Positions 1 to 5,035 of a DNA stretch of 5,035 nt are shown piece after piece; positions within the stretch are counted from its first letter, which is position 1, and each line of letters opens with the position of its first letter. Under the pieces are notes generated by a model that was given only the letters and a program-made list of their open reading frames with translations, did no database searches and was not told the DNA's origin. Both the position numbers and the translations under genes were made by a program. The DNA is from Chitinophagales bacterium. Its GTDB lineage: Bacteria > Bacteroidota > Bacteroidia > Chitinophagales > Saprospiraceae. The DNA lies in contig JAAFHO010000439.1 in the NCBI GenBank assembly GCA_013297575.1, positions 1 through 5,035 on the forward strand, given 5' to 3'.

Positions 1-617
1 AACCAGGTTTATATTTTGTCACTATTTGTTGTCAAAATATGGCTCATTTATTTGGGTATATCCAAATTGATCCAACTATTACTCCTCCAAAACCGCGCAT
101 GTTTCTAAATAGCGCGGGACAAATGGTGGAACGTTGGTATTTTGAGTTGGAACATAAATTTCCAAATATCAAATGCCGTGAAATGGTCGTAATGCCGAAT
201 CATTTCCATTGTATTCTTGAAATTGTTGCGACCACCGCAGGGACAGACCTACGTGTCTGTCCAACAAACGGTAGCACAGACGACAATAAAGACCTACGTG
301 TCGATCCAACAAACGTAGAGGTAGCCCTAGGGATAGAAACCAAACTGGATGAACATGATATTCTAAGCGAACACGCATTGAGCGAACACTTAGCTTCGCC
401 CCTGCATCAGGTTTTACAATGGTTCAAAACTATGACCACAAATGAATACATTCGGGGCGTAAAATCACTAGGTTGGCCACCGTTTGATCGTAAAGTATGG
501 CAAAGGAGTTATTATGAAATTATTATCCGTGATCGATTTGCGAATAAAAATATTGTTAATTATATTATTAAGAATCCTGAAAAATGGTGGAAGGATAAAT
601 TCAACGGTGGCACGTAG
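1..617 (+). CDS. REP-associated tyrosine transposase (RAYT, Y1/HUH), 5' end outside window
   Basis: Single-strand DNA transposase/endonuclease of the IS200-like Y1 superfamily, RAYT branch, which in other bacteria binds and nicks REP palindromes. The frame is open from nt 3 and reads PGLYFVTICCQN before the ATG at 39. That matches the usual family N-terminus (PGxYFVTICTQN), so the true start lies left of the window and the ATG at 39 is internal. Numbering from that ATG, the HUH motif is in VMPNHFHCI (H55, H57), the conserved WQRSYYE is at 154-160, and the likely nucleophile is Y175 in NYIIKNP, followed by EKW. Between the HUH motif and the tyrosine helix sits a low-conservation linker (about 64-120) with two copies of DLRVxPTN (70-77 and 85-92). 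Their DNA carries a REP-like palindrome. The frame is intact to the TAG at 615-617, which is part of a REP GTAG. It is convergent with the barrel gene at 738-2243. Family assignment is firm; activity is not shown. Confidence 0.93.
   Translation, partial: PGLYFVTICCQNMAHLFGYIQIDPTITPPKPRMFLNSAGQMVERWYFELEHKFPNIKCREMVVMPNHFHCILEIVATTAGTDLRVCPTNGSTDDNKDLRVDPTNVEVALGIETKLDEHDILSEHALSEHLASPLHQVLQWFKTMTTNEYIRGVKSLGWPPFDRKVWQRSYYEIIIRDRFANKNIVNYIIKNPEKWWKDKFNGGT
237..262 (+). repeat. REP-like palindrome inside the transposase coding sequence
   Basis: A perfect 8-bp inverted repeat, GGACAGAC (241-248) and GTCTGTCC (255-262), encloses the 6-nt loop CTACGT. It is preceded directly by GCAG (237-240), one base from the GTAG that precedes the REPs downstream of the gene. 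The architecture (tetranucleotide, 8-nt arm, loop CTACGT, 8-nt arm) matches the elements at 614-638 and 712-741. It is translated in frame as part of the linker between the HUH motif and the tyrosine helix. Confidence 0.8.
246..315 (+). repeat. Pair of 25-bp in-frame direct repeats in transposase linker
   Basis: Segments 246-270 and 291-315 are 25 bp each, start 45 bp (15 codons) apart and differ at two positions (258 and 259 against 303 and 304). Both contain GACCTACGTGTC followed by CCAACAAACG, and both encode DLRVxPTN. The first copy is the loop and right arm of the palindrome at 241-262. In the second copy the left arm has decayed to GAC, leaving a 3-bp stem. This looks like a tandem duplication of a REP-containing segment that kept the reading frame. 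GTAG also occurs at 271-274, 315-318 and 321-324. Confidence 0.85.
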
Positions 618-638
618 CTGCGGACCTATGTGTCCGCA
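614..638 (+). repeat. REP element, plus orientation, overlapping transposase stop
   Basis: GTAG (614-617) is followed after one base by a perfect 7-bp stem, TGCGGAC (619-625) and GTCCGCA (632-638), with loop CTATGT (626-631). GTAG or GTGG followed by a palindrome is the known design of REPs recognised by RAYTs. The TAG of this GTAG is the transposase stop codon. The hairpin directly after the stop may also act as a transcription barrier, but there is no U-tract, so a classical intrinsic terminator is not supported. Confidence 0.85.
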
Positions 639-648
639 CAGAACGCGT

Positions 649-688
649 ACATATCCCGGACACATATCCCGGACACATATCCCCGGAC
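649..688. repeat. Three tandem 13-14 bp repeats derived from a REP half
   Basis: The unit ACATATCCCGGAC occurs at 649-661 and 662-674, then once more with an extra C at 675-688. Read on the minus strand this is GTCCGGG(G) followed by ATATGT, that is, a REP right arm plus a 6-nt spacer similar in size to the REP loop. The series appears to be a slippage expansion of half a REP rather than full hairpins. It is too short, and has no spacers, to be a CRISPR array. Confidence 0.85.
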
Positions 689-700
689 ACGTAGGTCTGG
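683..700 (-). repeat. Degraded REP hairpin
   Basis: CCGGAC (683-688), loop ACGTAG (689-694) and GTCTGG (695-700) form a 6-bp stem with one G-T pair. The loop is the reverse complement of CTACGT, so this copy has the same orientation as the intact minus-strand REP at 712-741. No GTAG stands in the expected place on the minus strand, where the next bases are GTCC. It is best read as a decayed internal copy. Confidence 0.65.
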
Positions 701-711
701 ACACAGGACAT

Positions 712-741
712 GTATCCCCGGACACGTAGGTCCGGGGCTAC
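712..741 (-). repeat. REP element, minus orientation, overlapping barrel-gene stop
   Basis: On the minus strand GTAG (741-738) is followed at once by CCCCGGAC, loop CTACGT and GTCCGGGG, an 8-bp perfect stem (plus-strand arms 716-723 and 730-737). An outer GTA/TAC pair (712-714 with 739-741) extends the stem across one mismatch. It is inverted relative to the REP at 614-638, so the two GTAG boxes frame the block, as in the paired REPs (BIMEs) next to RAYT genes elsewhere. The TAG of this GTAG is the stop codon of the minus-strand barrel gene. Confidence 0.85.
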
Positions 742-2243
742 TGGTTCCAACACCCAACATCCTTCCATCTCCGATCTTTGTCTCGTAAACCGCCATTAAA
801 AATCTGTCTCCTGTTTTTATGCCGTTTGTGCTGTTTTGCACGCAATTGAAAATCATTTATTTTTAACCCGACATACACATCAGTTCCTGTTAACGCATTT
901 TTGCCTGTCCAACTAAGTACGTCATCGCTACCAAAATAGAATACGCCTAGGCGTGCACCAAATCCAATTCGCGGCACACTATAATCGCTCCAAACCACTG
1001 GAACAGATACCGAAAGCCATTTTTGCTCATAACGTGGTACAACAGCAAGTGTATTGGGTGCTTTTAGCGCATGCCTGTACATGGGCAATCGCTGCGTAAA
1101 ATAGCCCTGAACATATAACTTAGGCCGAATGGCGTAATCAAACTGTACCGAAAACATGGTAGGCAAACCAATCGTAAACGCGCTGCCAATTTTTGATTGA
1201 TTAGGGTCGCCCAACGATTGGTTACTAAATTCTTTAACTGCCGCTTCAGGACTGATATTTGCAGCATTTTGTATCGTATCGCCCGATAAAAGTGTCAACT
1301 GATTAAAACCAATACGGTGCGTTTCAGCATTTTTGTTCAAACGCACAAAACCCAAGTCAATAATAGATACACCGACGCGCCATTGGTAATCTTCCGGACG
1401 ATCGGGGTCATCTAATGGCATTGCCCACGATACGCCCAAATCCAGTCCGCCGCCATAACCATTTGTTTTGGGACGATAATTCGTCGGGTCGTTAGCATAC
1501 AAAATATCATTTGTAAACCCAAAATCCCAACTGGCCGAGCCAACACTGATCGTGTCGGCAACAATCGGGGTATAATTAAAGTCAGTATTTACGCTGCCGT
1601 AAAAACTTTGGATTCCAGTGATAAACTTAGGTGTAATACCCGCAGCAAATAAGACATCTCCATCAAAATTTCGGTAAGCATAATGACCCGCTATTTCGCC
1701 CCAAGCCAATGCTGCCATTTTTACTGGTTCAATTTTGTAGGTCTTGCCGTAATCCAATTTGCTCACATTTTTGTAGCGCAAGAAATTAGGAATCCGATAA
1801 CTAGACAATAAAAAACGCCCAGAAGCACTCAAACCCAGACTATGTTGCTGGTTGATACGAAACGCAAACCCTGGGCCACTCACCCGAGATTGGACAACGC
1901 CAAATGCACGTCCATTTTTATAAAAATCGACAGGTAATTTACTCGCTGTTGGCACGCCGGGTTCTACTGCTAAATCCTCGAGTAGCACCAGAAGATCGGG
2001 ATTGCGCAGTACCTCCTGCACGGATGCATTTTGTACATAACCATAGTTTTGATTGGTAAAAAAATCTGCCGAAAACAGACTGACTTCCCATCGTGATGGC
2101 GTAAAAGACAATGCCGCGGGGTTGAGCGTGGTAGCGTACAAACCCGAACGGCGTTCCATTCGCATGGCCATTTGTTGCTGGGAAAATACCGAAAAACAAC
2201 AAAAAAGCAATAAATATAAAAGAAAATGACTTTTCATACGCAT
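738..2243 (-). CDS. DUF5723 family outer-membrane beta-barrel protein, secreted
   Basis: Predicted exported protein of about 501 aa. The start chosen is the ATG at 2241-2243; an ATG two codons on (2235-2237) is equally possible and a TTG at 2246 is less likely. The N-terminus MRMKSHF followed by a leucine-rich core ending near VFS-QQQ is a signal peptide of about 21 residues. The mature N-terminus has an ATTLNPAAL segment of the 'NPA' type seen in PorV/FadL-like barrels. The rest is alternating aromatic and polar strands with many GxG turns (GYGGGLDLGVSW, IGFGARLGVFYFG), ending in a likely last strand, TDVYVGLKINDF. This pattern fits the Bacteroidota DUF5723 family of outer-membrane proteins, whose function is unknown. 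A basic tail of about 34 residues (KQHKRHKNRR and beyond) follows the last strand and ends at a TAG inside the REP at 712-741. The gene is divergent from the operon at 2320. Family call is from recognition only. Confidence 0.8.
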   Translation of the reverse strand: MRMKSHFLLYLLLFCCFSVFSQQQMAMRMERRSGLYATTLNPAALSFTPSRWEVSLFSADFFTNQNYGYVQNASVQEVLRNPDLLVLLEDLAVEPGVPTASKLPVDFYKNGRAFGVVQSRVSGPGFAFRINQQHSLGLSASGRFLLSSYRIPNFLRYKNVSKLDYGKTYKIEPVKMAALAWGEIAGHYAYRNFDGDVLFAAGITPKFITGIQSFYGSVNTDFNYTPIVADTISVGSASWDFGFTNDILYANDPTNYRPKTNGYGGGLDLGVSWAMPLDDPDRPEDYQWRVGVSIIDLGFVRLNKNAETHRIGFNQLTLLSGDTIQNAANISPEAAVKEFSNQSLGDPNQSKIGSAFTIGLPTMFSVQFDYAIRPKLYVQGYFTQRLPMYRHALKAPNTLAVVPRYEQKWLSVSVPVVWSDYSVPRIGFGARLGVFYFGSDDVLSWTGKNALTGTDVYVGLKINDFQLRAKQHKRHKNRRQIFNGGLRDKDRRWKDVGCWNQ

Positions 2244-2319
2244 CAATTGTAGCAGAAAAACGTTCTTTGCTGCGTCTCATTGTTTGGGGCATATTTAAAA
2301 CTTAAATTGTAAATACACC
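2244..2319. promoter_or_regulatory. Divergent intergenic region, probable promoters for both sides
   Basis: This 76-bp gap between two divergent starts must hold their leader and promoter sequences. For the plus gene, TTTG (2283-2286) and TAAATTGT (2303-2310), 16 nt apart, weakly resemble the Bacteroidota -33 TTTG and -7 TAnnTTTG elements, but the second box would lie only 9 nt before the start codon. For the minus gene, TAAGTTTT (minus strand of 2297-2304) fits the -7 box at 7 of 8 positions, with no clear -33 partner. No strong Shine-Dalgarno is visible on either side. An imperfect GCAG...CTGC inverted repeat lies near 2252-2272. Confidence 0.3.
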
Positions 2320-2823
2320 ATGACGCTTGGCGAACTCTTTCGTTTTTTGGGCGAAAACCCGACTTATATTACAGCATATTTTTTGATGATACCCATTTTG
2401 GCACTCATCGCTAATTGGATCTCCATCGGAGAAGGTCATCAATCCCCTTGGAAATACCTCTATGCAGTACTTGTTTTTGCTGCTTGTGTTCCAGGTGTTT
2501 TTTCAGTAGGATTAAGTGTTTATCATTTTCTTTTTGAGCGGGGTAGCATTATGAATACCAATGTTTTGACCCAGATTTTGCCCGTCTTGTCTATGGCAAT
2601 CACCATTTCAATCATTAAACGCAATGTGCCACTCAGTTATGTGCCAGGCTCGGAGCGTATATCTAGTTTGATGCTGATGATCGGTGCTACCTTAGTGCTG
2701 ATGTATATCATTGATCGTACACGCTTATTTGTTTTTGTAAATGTTCCCGTTGGGGCATTTTTACTAATTTTAGTTGGGCTTCTAGTCGTGATGCGCTATG
2801 CTTCCAAAAAAGTAATGGGATAG
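2320..2823 (+). CDS. Conserved hypothetical multi-spanning inner-membrane protein
   Basis: A 167-aa protein with no recognised function. It has four to five hydrophobic spans, at about residues 16-34, 46-72, 82-99, 114-131 and 140-158. Polar connections include GEGHQSPWKYLY (37-48), FERGSIM (72-78) and the loop NVPLSYVPGSERISS (102-116). The arrangement resembles a small conserved membrane protein of Bacteroidota that I recall only as hypothetical; the GxGHxSPWKYLY segment before span 2 is the most distinctive part. The ATG at 2320 is the first start after an in-frame TAA at 2296-2298. The lptC gene begins 41 bp after its stop on the same strand with no visible terminator, so the two are probably co-transcribed. 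A link to envelope biogenesis follows from position only. Confidence 0.8.
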   Translation: MTLGELFRFLGENPTYITAYFLMIPILALIANWISIGEGHQSPWKYLYAVLVFAACVPGVFSVGLSVYHFLFERGSIMNTNVLTQILPVLSMAITISIIKRNVPLSYVPGSERISSLMLMIGATLVLMYIIDRTRLFVFVNVPVGAFLLILVGLLVVMRYASKKVMG

Positions 2824-2864
2824 CGTATTCATACTTCGGCATTAAACCATAACGACATAAAGAC

Positions 2865-3422
2865 ATGTATCTATATCTATCCCCAATTTTATTTGCAGGA
2901 TTATTGCTTTTTACCGCTTGTGAAGGCACCATAGCACGCGAAGATATTACCTATACCACCGATGATACGATGGTAGAAATAGGAAAAGAAGTAGAAATTC
3001 TGTATTCCGATAGTGCGGTCGTACGCGTGCGTGTAACCGCGCCGCTGTTGGAAAGTTATACTGATCGCACTTCACCTCGACAAGAATTTCCAAAGGGCAT
3101 TCAGGTCGAGTTTCTGAATGCGTTTCAAAAAGTGGAAAGCACCCTTACTGCCAAAAAAGCCGTCAGGGATCAAGACAAAGGTTTGGTTATTGCACGCGAT
3201 AGTGTCGTGATGCGCACCTCAAAACAGGAAATATTAGAAACAGAAGAACTCACTTGGGATGAAAAAACAGCCAAAATCAGAACAGATAAATTTGTAAAAG
3301 TAAGCAAGCCTGGAGAAGTCATATATGGTTATGGCCTCGAAGCGGAGCAAGATTTTTCATACTGGAAGATTTTAGTCCCAAAAGGAAGGATAAAATCGGA
3401 ACAAGTGGATGATGTAAAATAG
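2865..3422 (+). CDS. lptC: LPS export protein LptC, lipoprotein form
   Basis: Probable periplasmic component of the Lpt lipopolysaccharide-export bridge. LptC receives LPS from the LptB2FG transporter and passes it to LptA. The 185-aa protein has a short hydrophobic N-terminus ending in the lipobox LLFTAC (C19), so it is probably anchored by lipid rather than by the transmembrane helix of the E. coli protein. The remainder is beta-rich with alternating charged and hydrophobic residues and the family-type features: a VRVRVTAP strand, the segment YTDRTSPRQEFPKGIQVEF, an LTAKKAVRDQDKGL turn, and LTWDEKTAKIRTDKFVKV, typical of the LptC/OstA beta-jellyroll. Length fits the Bacteroidota members. 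It follows the membrane-protein gene by 41 bp and converges on the nuclease gene with 10 bp between stops. LptB, LptF and LptG are not in the window. Confidence 0.85.
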   Translation: MYLYLSPILFAGLLLFTACEGTIAREDITYTTDDTMVEIGKEVEILYSDSAVVRVRVTAPLLESYTDRTSPRQEFPKGIQVEFLNAFQKVESTLTAKKAVRDQDKGLVIARDSVVMRTSKQEILETEELTWDEKTAKIRTDKFVKVSKPGEVIYGYGLEAEQDFSYWKILVPKGRIKSEQVDDVK

Positions 3423-3432
3423 ACTTGTTGTT

Positions 3433-5035
3433 TTACCCCATAAAATCAATCAGTGTCCTGTAATCGTCCCAACGCGCATCTTCTCGCTTCATTTCCAACA
3501 AATCTGCCAAATCTGCGGCATGAATTTCCTCTAATTCATTGGAGGTGCGTTCCGTTCTTATTTCCAGTAAACCATTTTGCAATTGCTCCAAACGCCATGC
3601 AAAGGTTTTTTCCATCCGTTCAAATATGCGTTGGCATACTTCCGCATGGTCGTCTTGGCCTTTTCCTGCAAGGGTTGCCTCTTTAAATGCAACGTTGTTT
3701 CGGGCTACTAATTTACCTGTTTCCAGTATAAAATAGGCGGTGTGCGGCCATTGGCCCTCGGGCGGTAGCAGGTGCGCATACAACACGAGTTGGAGGTCTT
3801 CTTCGTTTTTAATCAGTTCTTTCCGTTTGGTCAATCCGCCCCATTTGAGGTCAATAATCGCCAATTCATTGCCACGTTGTAGTACCAAATCCGCTTTTCC
3901 ACGCACGGGCATACCCACAAAATGCCCTTCCAACGCTTTTTCTGTGGCCAAAACAGTCCAATCGTTACTGCGAAGCATACTGATTAAGTTCCATGCTGCC
4001 GATTTTACTTTTTGCAAAAAGACTTTGCGTTCAGGCTCTCTACCGTATAGTAATAAGGTGGCCCCTTCTTTTTTGAGCAAATCTTCGGAAGTTGCTTCAA
4101 TCCATTGGCTAATTTCGTTTTTCCCCATCGTTGGAAACGTCGGATCGGCCAATAACATCTCAAAAAATCGGTGGGAGAGGTTACCCAATAAAGTATTATC
4201 GCGGGTAACCGAAAGCAAATTAGAGGGATAAATACCCATTTTTTGCCTGAAAAACCAGCGGTGTGGATAGTAAAACAAGGATTCCAAGCCCGTTGGGGTT
4301 TCCTCTCGCGTATCTTCACTTGTTTTCCATGGGACATTAAGCCAAGGAGATGGACGACTCGGTGGTCGCGGTTTGAGGTATTCTATTTTGGGTAATTTGA
4401 GCAATTTTGCGAGTTGCTCCCGTTGCTCTGGTATGCCGATATGGTAAGTAATGGCTTTTGTATCGCCTAATAATGTGCCAATATCAGAAGCAATCAAATG
4501 GTGGACTGCTTTTTCGCCTCCTGTTTGCTCGGGTAAAAAAAGCCACAAACGCCGCCTTGTTTGCAGGATAGGACGCATCCGCAACAACAATTTACGTTGC
4601 GATTGTAGTTGTGGCAATTCGGGAGCACAATGCTGTTGTGTCAAGTACTCCCGTTCTTTTGGTTGCCAAAAATCGGGTGGCGGCGTATCATCTTCAAACA
4701 AGCAATTCCACCAAATTAATTCATCCATTGGCGCAACAGCGGCTCCTGGCTGATGAAAAAACGGATAATGCCCCGTAGATGTTTCTGCAAAGAAAGCAGG
4801 AGACGGTTCTACAATAGTACGAACGATACGCTCCAATTCGAGGAATGTGATCCTTTGTTCAGGTAAGGTTTCTAATAAATCACAAATCCTTCGCGCCTGC
4901 TCCCCTAACGTCAGTAAAGAACCATCCTTGCTGCCTGTTTGCTCGTAGTAGTCACCTGCCCATTCTTGAATTGTTGCATAAATTTCAATGACATCACGTT
5001 TAGGTGCAGCAGTATCGGAGCGGTAGCGGCGGCGT
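3433..5035 (-). CDS. AddB/RecB-like protein with C-terminal PD-(D/E)XK nuclease, N-terminus outside window
   Basis: C-terminal 533 residues of a larger DNA-repair type protein. The frame stays open from the TTG at 4834-4836 to the right edge, adding 66 residues (RRRYRSDTAAPKRDV...), so the real start is beyond 5035. The first half (DELIWWNCLF, then FWQPKEREYL, then RRRLWLFLP) resembles the inactive-helicase region of AddB-like proteins. The second half is a RecB-family nuclease domain. Counting from the 4836 codon it has H222 in LGNLSHRFFE, E299, D316 in RGKADLVL, D329-L-K331 in AIIDLKWGG, and the Q motif QLVLYA (Q349, Y353). All expected catalytic residues are therefore present. In classical AddB a Cys in 'CP' precedes the nuclease and a Cys triad follows it. 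Here the first is Y190 in FYYPHRWFF and no Cys occurs after C401, so no Fe-S cluster is expected. Its partner would be an AddA-type helicase-nuclease, not visible here. A stand-alone PD-(D/E)XK family protein is the alternative. Confidence 0.82.
   Translation of the reverse strand, partial: RRRYRSDTAAPKRDVIEIYATIQEWAGDYYEQTGSKDGSLLTLGEQARRICDLLETLPEQRITFLELERIVRTIVEPSPAFFAETSTGHYPFFHQPGAAVAPMDELIWWNCLFEDDTPPPDFWQPKEREYLTQQHCAPELPQLQSQRKLLLRMRPILQTRRRLWLFLPEQTGGEKAVHHLIASDIGTLLGDTKAITYHIGIPEQREQLAKLLKLPKIEYLKPRPPSRPSPWLNVPWKTSEDTREETPTGLESLFYYPHRWFFRQKMGIYPSNLLSVTRDNTLLGNLSHRFFEMLLADPTFPTMGKNEISQWIEATSEDLLKKEGATLLLYGREPERKVFLQKVKSAAWNLISMLRSNDWTVLATEKALEGHFVGMPVRGKADLVLQRGNELAIIDLKWGGLTKRKELIKNEEDLQLVLYAHLLPPEGQWPHTAYFILETGKLVARNNVAFKEATLAGKGQDDHAEVCQRIFERMEKTFAWRLEQLQNGLLEIRTERTSNELEEIHAADLADLLEMKREDARWDDYRTLIDFMG

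Noticed and set aside
649..702. Possible CRISPR-like or minisatellite array
   Set aside because: Units are only 13-14 bp with no unique spacers, and the blocks match REP arms and loops, so a REP-derived tandem repeat explains them.
484..856. Open frames crossing the REP block on both strands (484-729 plus, 468-725 minus, 626-856 minus)
   Set aside because: They run through palindromic repeats and overlap the real genes in other frames. Their proteins are repeats of TCPG/GHI-type residues with no family resemblance.
1939..2292. Minus-strand frame of 117 codons with an ATG upstream of the barrel gene
   Set aside because: It is a shifted frame over the signal-peptide and N-terminal coding region of the barrel gene; its amino acid pattern is not protein-like. 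I also considered a frameshifted longer start and saw no need for it.
3423..3432. Terminator between lptC and the convergent nuclease gene
   Set aside because: The 10-bp gap and its surroundings show no inverted repeat with a T-run. Termination must lie within the coding ends or be factor-dependent.
3740..4337. Frames of 163 codons (plus, 3740-4231) and 110 codons (minus, 4005-4337)
   Set aside because: Both lie inside the nuclease gene, whose motifs are clear in its own frame. They have no recognisable content.
4834..4836. TTG start for the nuclease gene, giving a 467-aa protein
   Set aside because: The frame continues upstream without a stop to the window edge and encodes plausible protein (66 more residues), so this codon is an internal leucine.

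Overview
The window looks like a piece of a Bacteroidota (Bacteroidetes) chromosome, with a base composition somewhat above half A+T. The evidence is a DUF5723-type outer-membrane barrel protein, an LptC made as a lipoprotein, weak Shine-Dalgarno signals and a matching codon style. A member of the Saprospiria is possible, but that is only an impression from protein style.

Layout from left to right. (1) Positions 1-617, plus strand: a REP-associated tyrosine (HUH, Y1) transposase, or RAYT. Its 5' end is cut by the window edge, because the reading frame is open and family-like from nt 3, upstream of the first ATG at 39. (2) Positions 614-741: a dense block of REP-like palindromes with a common core, GGAC-(CTACGT)-GTCC. 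It contains a plus-oriented hairpin, a run of 13-14 bp tandem repeats, a degraded hairpin and a minus-oriented hairpin. The outer two each start with the tetranucleotide GTAG and point towards each other. (3) Positions 738-2243, minus strand: a secreted DUF5723 family beta-barrel protein, convergent with the transposase. (4) Positions 2244-2319: a short divergent intergenic region. (5) Positions 2320-2823 and 2865-3422, plus strand: a small multi-spanning membrane protein and a lipoprotein LptC, probably one operon. (6) Positions 3433-5035, minus strand: the C-terminal 533 residues of a large AddB/RecB-like protein ending in a PD-(D/E)XK nuclease domain. It is convergent with lptC and cut by the right edge.

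The housekeeping part is ordinary envelope and DNA-repair content. The most interesting part is the left end, a REP-transposase unit ('REPtron'). The same palindrome core lies next to the transposase gene and also inside its coding sequence, in frame, between the HUH motif and the catalytic-tyrosine helix. The stop codons of both the transposase and the convergent barrel gene are the TAG of a REP GTAG tetranucleotide, so the mobile repeat appears to define both gene ends. A second point of interest is that the AddB-like nuclease keeps its nuclease motifs but lacks the cysteines that bind the iron-sulphur cluster in classical AddB.
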